NCBI GenBank assembly: GCA_945833835.1
Contig: CAMAFR010000006.1
Span: 1 to 64,000, forward strand
DNA length: 64,000 nt
DNA from: an uncultured Bacteroides sp.
Lineage (GTDB): Bacteria; Bacteroidota; Bacteroidia; Bacteroidales; Bacteroidaceae
Direction: 5' to 3'
The translations under genes were made by a program, and so were the position numbers. Numbering within the stretch: the stretch's first letter is position 1; each line of letters opens with the position of its first letter. Under the pieces are notes generated by a model. That model was not told the DNA's origin and searched no databases. It worked only from the letters and a program-made list of their open reading frames with translations. Shown here one piece after another: positions 37,805-46,925 of the stretch.

Positions 37805-37985
37805 GGTTGGAAAGTATTTGTTTTTGTACGTTTGGCTGTTGGGGGAGGAAACGCCGGGGGCAGGAGCATTCGCCGGTGTCTCCCCGCAGGGTCTCTCCGT
37901 TGGCAAAGTTACGCAAAAAACGCTCTGCATCGAGCCTCGGCACTTCTTTTTTATAGGAGTGTCGTAGGGAATGCGTGTGGAGGCA

Positions 37986-38945
37986 TTACGCATGGTCGTA
38001 CGTATGCCAGATTTCCGCTGCCATTTGCAGGCGTTCCAGTTCCTGTGGCAGGAGTCGGCCCAGCCGGTCGGAGAGCGTCCTTAGTTCTTCAAAACTGAAG
38101 TAGCGTCCGTTGGAGGTCTTGAATTCATTGGGTTGCCGCATGGGGTAGATATAGACAGACACGATGTCCTTGTCCGTCCCCAGCGTGTTATCCACCATTT
38201 GCCGTAGGATGAGGCGGGGGTGGATGCGTGGCTTTTTCAGCAGGGTCTGCAAGGTACGGCGTGCGTGTCGGTCGCTCTGCTCCACCGGACCTTGATAGCG
38301 GCTTTCCAAGGGCAAGTCCCACACGGCGGATGACCAATCACCCGTCTGTTGGCGGGTGAGGTAAATCTTTCCGTTACAGACGGGAGCGATGCGCACCACG
38401 TGCCGCATGGGGCAGGTGCGCCAGGCACACCGGATGCCGGCAGAGTTGACGGCAATGCAGCCTATATATATAAGGAGAGGCGCGGCGGTTGCGGTAGGCC
38501 CCACCCAGGCAGGGTGTGCCGTCAGCATTCCCCAGTGGAGGACCGAGAGGAGGGCAATGAAGGTTGTCTCTAAGCGGTAGGCATCGTGTTTGGCGGGATG
38601 CTGCGGGGCGGCAGCCACACGTGGAAGGTAGTGGAGGGTGAGGTGCAGCAGCGAGGCAACCATCAGGAGGAACTCTATGGCCAGGCCGACGGCCACGGCC
38701 GACAGCGGACGGGGCAGCAGGCAGCCTGCCGCCAGGCAGCAGAGGAGAGCCAAGGTGCCTTGCAGCAGAAAGAGGTTCGGGGCACGTCTGCCGGCCAGTG
38801 AAAGAGCGGTCCAGAGCAAACTGAGTGCCAGCCCTCCTGCGAGGACTGGCAAAACAGGGAAAAAATGAATGAGCGCCAGTGTCCCGATGACGGGCAGTAG
38901 GCCGAAAGATAGGATATATTTGCTGTAAGTCGGTAATCGTGTCAT
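37986..38945 (-). CDS. membrane protein with degenerate Nudix-like C-terminal domain
   Basis: 319 residues. Residues about 8-170 contain five or six hydrophobic segments. The cytoplasmic tail (about 180-319) begins VVRIAPVCNGKIYLTRQ and continues with WDLPLESRYQGPVEQS, which resembles the start and box region of Nudix domains, but the catalytic GX5EX7REUXEE pattern is not intact. I do not recognise a named family. It is 46 nt behind lipA and on the same strand, so perhaps expressed with it. Function unknown; a binding role of the tail for a nucleotide-like ligand is speculation. Confidence 0.5.
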   Translation of the reverse strand: MTRLPTYSKYILSFGLLPVIGTLALIHFFPVLPVLAGGLALSLLWTALSLAGRRAPNLFLLQGTLALLCCLAAGCLLPRPLSAVAVGLAIEFLLMVASLLHLTLHYLPRVAAAPQHPAKHDAYRLETTFIALLSVLHWGMLTAHPAWVGPTATAAPLLIYIGCIAVNSAGIRCAWRTCPMRHVVRIAPVCNGKIYLTRQQTGDWSSAVWDLPLESRYQGPVEQSDRHARRTLQTLLKKPRIHPRLILRQMVDNTLGTDKDIVSVYIYPMRQPNEFKTSNGRYFSFEELRTLSDRLGRLLPQELERLQMAAEIWHTYDHA

Positions 38946-38991
38946 AATCGTGCTACTTTATGATTCCTAACAACCGGCTGCTGCAAATTGT

Positions 38992-39843
38992 TCACCGAAG
39001 ATGGAGATGTTTTTCGGCATAATAGGAAGAACGCACCAGCGGACCGCTTTCGACGAGTGCGAACCCTTTGGCCTCGCCGGTCGCCTTGTACCGCTTGAAC
39101 TGTTCGGGGCTGACGTACTCGGCCACCGGGTAATGTCGGCGGCTGGGTTGCAGGTACTGTCCGATGGTGAGGATGCGGCAGCCTGCTGCCAGCAGGTCGT
39201 CCATGGCCTGCTCCACTTCGGCTGGTGTCTCGCCCAGCCCCACCATCAGTCCCGATTTGGCCGTGATGCCGCTGTCGGCAATCAGCCGGAGGACGTGCAG
39301 GCTGTTGTCATACGTGGCCACGCTGCGTACCAGTGGGGTGATGCGCCGCACGGTCTCCAGGTTGTGCGAGATGATGTCGGGCCGTTCGGCGACGACCTGG
39401 CGTATCAGTTCCTCACGGCCCTGGAAGTCGGGGATGAGTGTCTCGAGGGTAGTGGCAGGATTGACACGCCGGATGGCCCGGATGGTGGCGGCCCAATGCG
39501 AGGCTCCCAGGTCGGGCAGGTCATCCCGGTCTACCGAGGTGACCACCGCATGTTCCAGCTTCATCAGCCGGATGGAGTTGGCCACCTGTTCCGGTTCGTC
39601 GGCATCGGGCGGCAGGGGTCTGCCGCTCTGCGTGTTGCAGAACTTGCAGCTGCGGGTACACACGGCACCGGCTATCAGGAAGGTAGCCGTGCCTTTTCCC
39701 CAGCATTCTCCCAGGTTCGGGCAACGTCCGCTGCTGCATATCGTGTGCAGCCGGTGGGTGTCCACAATGCGCTTGGTCTCGGCATAGCGGGCGTTGGTCC
39801 CTATACTGATTTTCAGCCATTCGGGCTTTTTCACGTGTTCCAT
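38992..39843 (-). CDS. lipA: lipoyl synthase
   Basis: 283 residues. Auxiliary cluster cysteines CSSGRCPNLGEC (about 35-46), radical-SAM CTRSCKFC (about 62-69) and the C-terminal RSSYYAEKH with the Ser that ligates the auxiliary cluster. It inserts sulfur at C6 and C8 of protein-bound octanoyl groups. It starts 18 nt after the stop of the DPP IV gene, so is in the same run of minus-strand genes. Confidence 0.93.
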   Translation of the reverse strand: MEHVKKPEWLKISIGTNARYAETKRIVDTHRLHTICSSGRCPNLGECWGKGTATFLIAGAVCTRSCKFCNTQSGRPLPPDADEPEQVANSIRLMKLEHAVVTSVDRDDLPDLGASHWAATIRAIRRVNPATTLETLIPDFQGREELIRQVVAERPDIISHNLETVRRITPLVRSVATYDNSLHVLRLIADSGITAKSGLMVGLGETPAEVEQAMDDLLAAGCRILTIGQYLQPSRRHYPVAEYVSPEQFKRYKATGEAKGFALVESGPLVRSSYYAEKHLHLR

Positions 39844-39861
39844 AGCCTTCTGTTTCCGTTA

Positions 39862-42063
39862 TTACAGGTTTTCGAGGAAGAAGTCGGCCACCCGGTTCAT
39901 CAGGTGCCGGCGGGTGTTGCCGCCGCTGATGCCGTGGTTGCGGTTGGTGTAGATGTGCATATCAAACTGGATGCCGGCCTGCACCAATGCCTCGCTGTAT
40001 TCCGCACAGTTCTGGAAGTGGACGTTGTCGTCGGCCAGACCGTGGATGAGCAGCAGGTTGCCTTTCAGTTGCGGTGCCCTTCGGATGGCGGATCCGGCGT
40101 TGTAGCCGTCAGCGTTCTCCTGCGGTGTGCGCATGAAGCGTTCGGTGTAGACCGTGTCGTAGAAACGCCAGTCGGTGGGGGCGGCAATGGCCACGCCTGC
40201 CTTGAAGGCTCCCGAGCCTTCGCTCATGGACATCAGCGTGTTGAAGCCTCCGTAGCTCCATCCCCAGATGCCGATGCGCTGACCGTCTACATAAGGCAGC
40301 GTGCTCAGGTAACGGGCCGTTTCGGCCTGGTCTTTCGATTCCTTGACACCGAGCTGCAGATAGGTGCACTTCTCGAAGTCCGACCCGCGTCCGCCGGTTC
40401 CCCGTCCGTCCACGCAGGCCATGATATAGCCACGGTCGCACATGACGGCCTCGAACATACCGCCGTCGCGGAAGGCGCCGATTCCCCATTGGTCGAGCAC
40501 TTGCTGTGAGCCCGGGCCGCTGTACTGGTGCAGGATGACCGGATATTTCTGGTGGGGATTGAAGTTGGCGGGTTTCATGATCCAGCCGTTCAGTTCCACC
40601 CCTTCGGAGGTCTTGAATGTGAAGAATTCCTTCGAGGGTAGGTTCAGCCGGGCGGTCTGCTCCTTCAGCCGGGCATTGTCGAGCAGGGTGGCCAGGCTGC
40701 GTCCCTTGTTGTCGTTCAGGGTGATGAGGGTCGGGGTAGACAGGTTGGTGAACTTGTTGATGAAATACTGCTGGTTGGCGCTGAAGATGGCCGAGTTGAT
40801 GCCCGTCTGTGCAGACAGACGTGTCTTTTTGCCTTTGGCGTCTATCTTGAAGACGGCCGATCGCAACGGGCTGCCTTCATTGCTGCTGTAGTAGAATTCG
40901 TTGCTCGTCTTGTTCCATCCGTAGAAGTCCTTCACCTCAAATTCTCCTTTCGTGATCTGGCGTACCAGGTTGCCGTTGATGGTGTAGAGATACAGGTGGT
41001 TGTAGCCGTCGCGTTCGCTCATCAGCACGATGTGTTCGGGGTAGAAGACGATGTCGGCATATTCCTGTTCTTTGATGTATTGCGGAGCCTCGTCGCGGAT
41101 GGCCACCTTGCAGAGGCCGCTGCGGGGATTGGCCATATACAGGTCGAAGCGGTTCTGATGCCGGTTCAGGGTCATGATGGCCAGCTTCTCGGGGTCGGAG
41201 GTGAAGCGGATGCGCGGGATATAGTCGGTAGAGTCAATCTGCAGGTCCATCTGGCGGGTGACGTGGCTCTTGATGTCATAGGTATGGACGCTGACCTTCG
41301 AGTTGCGCACTCCCGGTTTGGGATACTTGTATTCGTAGGCGCCGGGGTAGGTGGCGAAGGACTCCCGGGCGGGAGCGGCTCCCTTGAACAGCGGGAACGA
41401 GTACATCGGCACCTGGCTCTCGTCGAAGCGGATGAAGGCGATCATCTTGCTGTCGGCGCTGAAGTCGAAGGCACGGTTGAAGCTGAATTCCTCTTCGTAC
41501 ACCCAGTCGGGGATGCCGTTCAGCACCTTGTTGTACTCGCCGTCTTTGGTCACTTGCGACTCGGCGTTGCCGAACAGCAGTTTCACCAGATAGATGTTGT
41601 TGTTGCGCACGAAGGCAATCTGGTTGCCGTCGGGCGAGAAAAGGGGCACTTGCAGGCGTGCGTGGTTGGAGAAGGGCTCCATGCGGTTGTTCTTCACGTT
41701 GAAGAGGTCATACACTGCCGTGAACGAGTGGCGGTAGATGGATTGGGTCTCGGTCTGGATCAGAATCAGCCGTTCGTCGGGCGACATGATGTAGTCATCG
41801 AAGGAGGAGAGCGAGCAGTCGCGGCAGGTGCTCACGTCGAACACGGTGCCTACTTCTTTTCCGGTGCGGAACGAGTATTTCACGATGCGTTTGTGGTCAC
41901 TGCTGATTTGGGTGTAGTGCTCACCGTCCAGCATCGGCTTGATGCCGTAGATGTTTTCGGCGCGGAAAGTCCCGGCGGCCACATCGTTCAGTGTGACTTT
42001 CTGTTGTGCCTGTGCCAGGGTGGTGGCGGCCAGCAGCAGCAAGAGGGCGAAAATTTTTTTCAT
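39862..42063 (-). CDS. dipeptidyl peptidase IV (S9B family)
   Basis: 733 residues with a signal peptide (to about 19, LAQA). An N-terminal eight-bladed propeller (about 40-480, DPP IV N-terminal family) precedes an alpha/beta hydrolase domain with nucleophile Ser603 in GWSYGG, Asp in HGLADDNVHF and His in NRNHGISGG. It removes Xaa-Pro dipeptides from peptides in the periplasm or at the surface. Neighbours are a TonB-like protein and an S41 protease, in the same direction. Confidence 0.88.
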   Translation of the reverse strand: MKKIFALLLLLAATTLAQAQQKVTLNDVAAGTFRAENIYGIKPMLDGEHYTQISSDHKRIVKYSFRTGKEVGTVFDVSTCRDCSLSSFDDYIMSPDERLILIQTETQSIYRHSFTAVYDLFNVKNNRMEPFSNHARLQVPLFSPDGNQIAFVRNNNIYLVKLLFGNAESQVTKDGEYNKVLNGIPDWVYEEEFSFNRAFDFSADSKMIAFIRFDESQVPMYSFPLFKGAAPARESFATYPGAYEYKYPKPGVRNSKVSVHTYDIKSHVTRQMDLQIDSTDYIPRIRFTSDPEKLAIMTLNRHQNRFDLYMANPRSGLCKVAIRDEAPQYIKEQEYADIVFYPEHIVLMSERDGYNHLYLYTINGNLVRQITKGEFEVKDFYGWNKTSNEFYYSSNEGSPLRSAVFKIDAKGKKTRLSAQTGINSAIFSANQQYFINKFTNLSTPTLITLNDNKGRSLATLLDNARLKEQTARLNLPSKEFFTFKTSEGVELNGWIMKPANFNPHQKYPVILHQYSGPGSQQVLDQWGIGAFRDGGMFEAVMCDRGYIMACVDGRGTGGRGSDFEKCTYLQLGVKESKDQAETARYLSTLPYVDGQRIGIWGWSYGGFNTLMSMSEGSGAFKAGVAIAAPTDWRFYDTVYTERFMRTPQENADGYNAGSAIRRAPQLKGNLLLIHGLADDNVHFQNCAEYSEALVQAGIQFDMHIYTNRNHGISGGNTRRHLMNRVADFFLENL

Positions 42064-42081
42064 GCGTATCTGTTTTTAGGA

Positions 42082-42816
42082 TTATTTGTTGTCTTCGGGG
42101 GTTTTCTTGAAAGGGATGGCCACCGAGTACTTGCAGCGGATGGGCTGTTGGTTCTCTTTGGCGGGAATCCAAGGCGGCATGGCCCGCACGAACTTCAGGG
42201 CCAGGGAGTCCAGCTCGGCGGTAAGATGGCGGGCGATGGTGGGACGGACAAGGTGCCCGTCTTTCTCTACGATGAACTGCACGATGACCACTCCTTCCTG
42301 CCGGATGTCCTGGTGGTGGGCGGCCAGCTGCATGTCCAGAAACGTGTGTAGCTCCTTCCTCCCTCCGGGATATTCGGGCATCTGTCCGGCGGTGTTGTAC
42401 AGGCCGGAGTCATTCTTCGGGTAGAGATAGACCGTCAATGGCTTTTCGGGATGCTCCATGAACGCTTCGAGGCCGAGCGAGCGGTTCTCACGTCCGTTCT
42501 TCCGGATGATGACCGGGTGGCTGTAGTCGGCCTCGATGTGGAACAGGCCCTGCTGGTCCGAGAAGGTTTTGCGCCCCGTCCCTTGGATGCTGATGACGGC
42601 TCCCGCTATCGGTCGTCCGTTGGGGGCTTTGACCACGCCTGTAACAGGAAAGGTGGTGCCGTTCTGCTGGTAGAGCCGGATTTGTTCGGGCGTGTGAATC
42701 GAGTCGCGGGGCGTCACGAACGCGACTTGGGCCGGAAGCGGCAGCCACAGGAGCAAGGCGGCCAGCCGGCAGCAGGCCTTCAGGAGGGCCGGGCGGAGGT
42801 GTTTGCAAGTCTTCAT
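42082..42816 (-). CDS. carboxypeptidase-regulatory-like domain fused to TonB C-terminal domain
   Basis: 244 residues with a signal-like hydrophobic N-terminus (about 15-29). Residues about 55-110 (VTGVVKAPNGRPIAGAVISI) are a CarboxypepD_reg-like module; residues about 150-240 (YPGGRKELHTFLDM, VVIVQFIVEKDG) are a TonB C-terminal domain. The protein lacks the long Pro-rich spacer and a clear ExbBD-type anchor, so a periplasmic sensor or adaptor role is as likely as energy transfer. It overlaps the upstream S41 gene by 4 nt. Confidence 0.7.
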   Translation of the reverse strand: MKTCKHLRPALLKACCRLAALLLWLPLPAQVAFVTPRDSIHTPEQIRLYQQNGTTFPVTGVVKAPNGRPIAGAVISIQGTGRKTFSDQQGLFHIEADYSHPVIIRKNGRENRSLGLEAFMEHPEKPLTVYLYPKNDSGLYNTAGQMPEYPGGRKELHTFLDMQLAAHHQDIRQEGVVIVQFIVEKDGHLVRPTIARHLTAELDSLALKFVRAMPPWIPAKENQQPIRCKYSVAIPFKKTPEDNK

Positions 42817-44234
42817 GGTTGTCTTTTCATCGGGGCATGGCGGGAAATGGTGTACTCAGGGGCATAGATGGCCTTTTTGGGCCGTTTGCCGATGGGGTGG
42901 TAGACCACGGTCCGGCCTTGTGCGGCCATTCGGGCGGCTGTCTGTTCCGCATCCGGCAGGGTGTCGGTCGGGAAGGCGCCGGTCCTCAGGTGGGTCAGCA
43001 CCGGACCGAGCAGCGGGTCGGAGGCGTTGCCGAACTCCGTCAGTTCCTCTCTCAGGTCCTCACTGGCGGCATGGTCGGGCGGCAGTCCGTCCGAGAAGTA
43101 GTCGCCGAAATCTTCGGCATTGCTGAGGTAGCAGGTCGTCAGCCACAGTTCGATGCCGGGACAGTCTGTGCTGGTGAACAGCTTCTGTGCCACGTTCTTG
43201 CCGAAGGTGGGCTCGCCCACCTGGAACAGGCGGCCCTGCAGGTACGGGCGCAGGCAGTTGATGAGGAGTTCCGAAGCCGAGGCCGTGTTCTGGCTGCTGA
43301 GGATGTAGAGGTTCCCATAGTCGAGGTGGATGCCTTCGTCCGTGAGGGGGATGACTTCCGTCTGGTTCAGCAGGGCGTTGTAGGTCATTTTCACGAACGG
43401 TTGGCCGACGGCACCGGCGGGTGCCAGCAGTGAGCCCAACGTCTGTGCGGCAGCCACCAGTCCGCCGGTGTTGTAGCGCAAGTCAAGGATAATGTGGTCT
43501 ACTCCTTCGGCGGCCAGTGTCTGGAATTCGTTTTTCCATTGTGCGGCATCGTCTTCCCCGAATCCGTTGTACACGTAGTAGGCCGCTTTCTGTCCGTCGA
43601 CGGAAAGCAGCTGGCGCGTCAGGATGTTCTGCTGCCGCACATAGGTGGGGGCGGGCATCTGTACGGTGGCCAGCGTGTCGAATCCTTCGCCGTTGGGCTG
43701 TCCCAGCGTGAAGGCATAGGCTTCGGCGGGCCGGCCGATGTATTGCTCGTAACCGGTAGACGACAGTTTCCGCTGGTTGGCCGCAATGATCCAGTCCCCC
43801 CGTTTCAGGGCGGCTTGTGAGGCCGGTGAGTCGGGCTGCACGTACAGGACATGGATGGCATAGTCACCGTTGGACCTGCGGATGAGCGTCCCTTCGAACC
43901 CGAAGGAAGGGTAGGCCGAGCTGCGTGCCAGCTGCAAGGAGGCCGTGCCGGCTACCGAGTCGACATGTGAGAAATAGGTCCCGTTCTTCTGGTCCTTGGA
44001 GGAGAGCAGTCCCCGCAGGAACTCGTCCGGTTTCTTGAAATAGGTCTTGCGGTCGGTAATGGCGGGCAGGTCCTCATAGAACAGGTACTCCTGCTGCATG
44101 GTCTCGTAAATCCAGCTTTGGGTACCGATGAGGGCATAGTATTCGCCGCTGCGGTCCTCGCCGCAGCCGGCGGCGAGCAGCAGCAGTACCGCCCACAGGC
44201 TGTGTGTCATCCGTTGACGCAGTCGGTCAGTCAT
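42813..44234 (-). CDS. S41-family C-terminal processing protease, lipoprotein
   Basis: 473 residues, lipobox AAGC (Cys24; an ATG at codon 9 could also start it). A N-terminal helical part, PDZ domain at about 105-190 (VLYVQPDSPASQAALKRGDW) and tail-specific protease core with ILDLRYNTGG near 265 and the catalytic Ser region SQNTASASELL near 315. It would cut periplasmic or secreted proteins. The stop overlaps the start of the TonB-domain gene by 4 nt, so translation is coupled. Confidence 0.85.
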   Translation of the reverse strand: MTDRLRQRMTHSLWAVLLLLAAGCGEDRSGEYYALIGTQSWIYETMQQEYLFYEDLPAITDRKTYFKKPDEFLRGLLSSKDQKNGTYFSHVDSVAGTASLQLARSSAYPSFGFEGTLIRRSNGDYAIHVLYVQPDSPASQAALKRGDWIIAANQRKLSSTGYEQYIGRPAEAYAFTLGQPNGEGFDTLATVQMPAPTYVRQQNILTRQLLSVDGQKAAYYVYNGFGEDDAAQWKNEFQTLAAEGVDHIILDLRYNTGGLVAAAQTLGSLLAPAGAVGQPFVKMTYNALLNQTEVIPLTDEGIHLDYGNLYILSSQNTASASELLINCLRPYLQGRLFQVGEPTFGKNVAQKLFTSTDCPGIELWLTTCYLSNAEDFGDYFSDGLPPDHAASEDLREELTEFGNASDPLLGPVLTHLRTGAFPTDTLPDAEQTAARMAAQGRTVVYHPIGKRPKKAIYAPEYTISRHAPMKRQP

Positions 44235-44250
44235 GTTTTCCCCCTCCCTG

Positions 44251-45120
44251 TTACTTCATACTGAACGAACCCTGGCCAATCATGTTGCCGTCGGCAAACA
44301 GATAGACATGATAGGTTCCGGCAGGCAGGAACTCCTCTACGTCCCAGTAGACGGTGGTGGTGAGTTCTTCTCCGGTGTATTCGATGTACTTCTTGATGGA
44401 GTAGGTGATGTGGGTGTTCTCGTAGGCGAAGGTGGTGTTGCCCTTGCTCAGGATGTCGTTGTCGGGCTTGGCAATGCGCACGTACACGGTCTTGTTGCCC
44501 GTCTCGGCACTGATGTTCTTCACGATGGTGAACGAGATGGCAATCTTCTTGACGTCCTTCACCTTCTTGGCGGTCTTGCCGCGTTTGTTGAGCGGCTGAG
44601 CCACGATGTTGGTGGCGTCCAGCTGGGCGGCCAGCGACACTTTCTCGTTCAGCTTCTTCCGTTCGGCCGAGAGGGTGCTGATTTGTGCGGTGGCGGCATG
44701 GTATTTGTTCTTCACCTCCGTGTTTTCCTGTACCAGCACCTTGTTCAGCCGGTCGAGGGAGTCAATCTGCATCACATAGCTGCGCAGCACGGCTCTGACG
44801 GTCTTGAGCTCTTTCTTCAGCCGCATGATTTCGGCGGCGTTGCTGGTCTTTACCTGCCGCAGCTCTTCCAGCAGGCGTTGGGTCTTCAGCTTTTCCGACT
44901 CCAGTTTCTCGCGCAGCGAGTCGTTGTTGATTTGCACCTGCAGCTCGTCATATTGGGTGGCGAACGTGCTGTATTCGTTTTCCATCTCCTCTTTCTCCAC
45001 GGCGAACAGCTCGCTCATTTCCGTGTTTTTCTTGAATTGGGTGAAGGTGAGCACCCCCAGTCCGATGGCGATGACTGCCAGTACTACGAGGGCGGCAACC
45101 AGTTTCTTATTCTTTTCCAT
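44251..45120 (-). CDS. coiled-coil membrane-anchored protein
   Basis: 289 residues from ATG 45120 (nine further codons are open, but the internal start places the membrane segment, about residues 6-26, right behind a basic tail). A long coiled coil covers about 30-175 and a beta-rich domain about 190-289 (ETGNKTVYVRIAKPDND). Found as a conserved hypothetical in Bacteroidales; function unknown. It precedes the S41 gene by 16 nt. A TATTTTTG box at 45145-45152 lies 24 nt upstream of the start. Confidence 0.6.
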   Translation of the reverse strand: MEKNKKLVAALVVLAVIAIGLGVLTFTQFKKNTEMSELFAVEKEEMENEYSTFATQYDELQVQINNDSLREKLESEKLKTQRLLEELRQVKTSNAAEIMRLKKELKTVRAVLRSYVMQIDSLDRLNKVLVQENTEVKNKYHAATAQISTLSAERKKLNEKVSLAAQLDATNIVAQPLNKRGKTAKKVKDVKKIAISFTIVKNISAETGNKTVYVRIAKPDNDILSKGNTTFAYENTHITYSIKKYIEYTGEELTTTVYWDVEEFLPAGTYHVYLFADGNMIGQGSFSMK

Positions 45121-45144
45121 AATAGCTTGTTCCTTGATTTCGGG

Positions 45145-45152
45145 CAAAAATA
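45145..45152 (-). promoter_or_regulatory. -7 element ahead of the coiled-coil/S41/TonB/DPP IV gene run
   Basis: TATTTTTG on the minus strand fits TAnnTTTG and lies just before the ATG at 45120. All genes down to 37986 on the minus strand follow with short gaps. Confidence 0.45.
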
Positions 45153-45228
45153 CAATAATTTAGGCAGAAGGTCCCTAATTTGGGGCAAGTTTTTCAGTCT
45201 TAGGCGGCTGACTTGTCCCGGCAGGAGG

Positions 45229-46485
45229 TCAGTTTTCGGGTTTCAGCGAGAATCCGATGGAGGCCACGGCCTGTCGGATGGCCTCCCGGTCGGCCTTTCC
45301 GTGGACGACGGTCTTCCCCGTGGCCAGGTCGGCGGTCACGTCCTCCACACCTTCTATCTGACGGATGGCTTTTTCCACATGAGCCTTGCAGTGGTTGCAC
45401 GACATCCCTTCGACCGTCACGACAAGGGTGCCGCAGGTATCCGTATGGCACTGGCAGTTGTCCCCACAGCCGCAGCCATCCGCCTTGTGTCGGTAACGTT
45501 GTATCTGGGCGTAGGCCAGCAGCAGGCCCAGCACGATGCTGCAACCCGTGTGGAAGAGCGATGCCGATGTGTGGCAGCAGTGCTGCAGCTGTTGCAGGGG
45601 AGCCGTAAACCATTCGCGGGGCAGCAGGCAGTCGATGCCTAACCCGAAGGCCATCGAACCACCGATGACGGCGAGCAGGTAGAGCAGCAGGGTCTTGCGT
45701 CCCATCACCTTGCCGATGACCAGCAGCGAGGCCGTATTGACGGCAGGACCGGCCATGAGCAGCACCAGTGCCGTCCCCGGCGACAGCCCTTTCAGCATCA
45801 GGGCGACGGCGATGGGGATAGAGCCGGTGGCACAGAGGTACATGGGGACGGCCACAGCCAGCACCAGCAACATGCTGAGCAGCGGCTTGTCGGCAAACAA
45901 CGCAAAGAAGGATGCGGGGACCCCGATGGTGATGAGGCCGGCAATGAGCAGTCCGATGACCAGCCACCGGCCGATGTCCTGCATCATGTCGATAAAGGCG
46001 TACCGCAGGGCCGCCCGCAGCCGCTGTCCGAACGGCAGGTTGCCGCCCTCACCGCTCTTGTCGGCCGCCGGCAGCGGGGCCGCCTCGTCTGGCCGGTCCA
46101 GCAGGCGGCCCACCAGACTTCCGCCTATCAGCGAGGTGACCAGTGCGGCTATCGGCCGGACCAAGGCAAAGGGCCCGCCCATCAGCGAATAGGTGGCCAT
46201 GATGGAGTCCACTCCGGTCTGGGGGGTGGCTATCAGAAAGGAGACGGTAGCTCCCCGTGAGGCTCCTTCGCGCCGGAGCGACATGGCCGTAGGGATGACC
46301 CCACAGGAGCACAACGGCAGCGGGATGCCCAGCAGGGCGGCGTTCACGACCGATCGGAACGACCGTTGGCCCAAATAGCGCCGGTACAGTTGCTGGGGAA
46401 TGAAGGCATGCATCAGGCCTGCCAGCAGGAAGCCCAATAATATATAAGGTGACATTTCGTTCACCAGTCCTATTAGTTCGTCCAT
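45229..46485 (-). CDS. metal efflux permease with C-terminal HMA domain (SO_0444 type)
   Basis: 418 residues from ATG 46485 (the open frame begins 14 codons earlier, without support). About eight membrane segments form a permease of the ArsP/DUF318 family (SPYILLGFLLAGLMHAF; CSCGVIPTAMSLRREGAS). A Cys-rich stretch (CGCGDNCQCH, near 335) leads to an HMA domain with MSCNHC near 355. Proteins of this layout are annotated as Cu/Zn exporters; the CxxC motif and Cys-rich linker support a soft metal ligand. Single gene with a TATTTTTG box at 46515-46522. Confidence 0.8.
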   Translation of the reverse strand: MDELIGLVNEMSPYILLGFLLAGLMHAFIPQQLYRRYLGQRSFRSVVNAALLGIPLPLCSCGVIPTAMSLRREGASRGATVSFLIATPQTGVDSIMATYSLMGGPFALVRPIAALVTSLIGGSLVGRLLDRPDEAAPLPAADKSGEGGNLPFGQRLRAALRYAFIDMMQDIGRWLVIGLLIAGLITIGVPASFFALFADKPLLSMLLVLAVAVPMYLCATGSIPIAVALMLKGLSPGTALVLLMAGPAVNTASLLVIGKVMGRKTLLLYLLAVIGGSMAFGLGIDCLLPREWFTAPLQQLQHCCHTSASLFHTGCSIVLGLLLAYAQIQRYRHKADGCGCGDNCQCHTDTCGTLVVTVEGMSCNHCKAHVEKAIRQIEGVEDVTADLATGKTVVHGKADREAIRQAVASIGFSLKPEN

Positions 46486-46925
46486 GATGTAGGAGGTTGA
46501 GGGTTTGTTCGGGGCAAAAATAAGCAAAACCTTTCAATCTTCATGCTCCGCCCTTTAAGATTAACAGGCAGAAAGGACAAGATGCTGGGCAGACAACGTC
46601 CGAGAAAGCCCTCTACATCTTTGTTCCAAGGCTTTGAATGTCTGTTCAAAGGTTCTGAATGTCTGTTCAAAGGCTTTGAACAGACATTCAGAGCTTATGA
46701 ACGAAGAAGTAGAGCCACTTTGGAGACTTCTTTCCCTGTCTTCGGACAGGAAGGCCGCAGTAGCGGCAACCTGCCGGCCAAGCAGTGCCTTGGTGTCTTG
46801 GCAGGCAGGGATGAAGCCGAAAAAAGGCAGCTCACCGCCATTTTATTTGGATAGTTCAAATATAAAGTGTACTTTCACCGCCCTAACAAGCATGCAGAAC
46901 TATTAACCGTTTTAATATAATTACC
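46486..46925. other. divergent intergenic region with repeat element
   Basis: Spacer between the metal permease (minus) and the GH10-like gene (plus). It holds the permease -7 box at 46515-46522 and a compact repeat/dyad at 46630-46692, described separately. Short open frames over the repeat (about 70-100 codons) have no family features. I see no clear TAnnTTTG box before the plus-strand gene. Confidence 0.5.
46630..46692. repeat. 21-nt tandem repeat joined to a 39-nt perfect dyad
   Basis: Two 21-nt units (46630-46650 and 46651-46671, two mismatches) end in GTCTGTTCAAA. The second is followed by its own reverse complement: arms 46654-46672 and 46674-46692 are 19 nt each and match perfectly around a single central G at 46673. 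It lies in a divergent spacer, so it is not in a usual terminator position. Confidence 0.85.

Noticed and set aside
40996..42351. Open frame of 451 codons on the plus strand
   Set aside because: Antisense to DPP IV and the TonB-domain gene, without family features.
46543..46906. Short frames across the 21-nt repeats
   Set aside because: They translate the repeat itself into Cys/Phe- or Ser-rich strings in several frames; the DNA repeat explains them.
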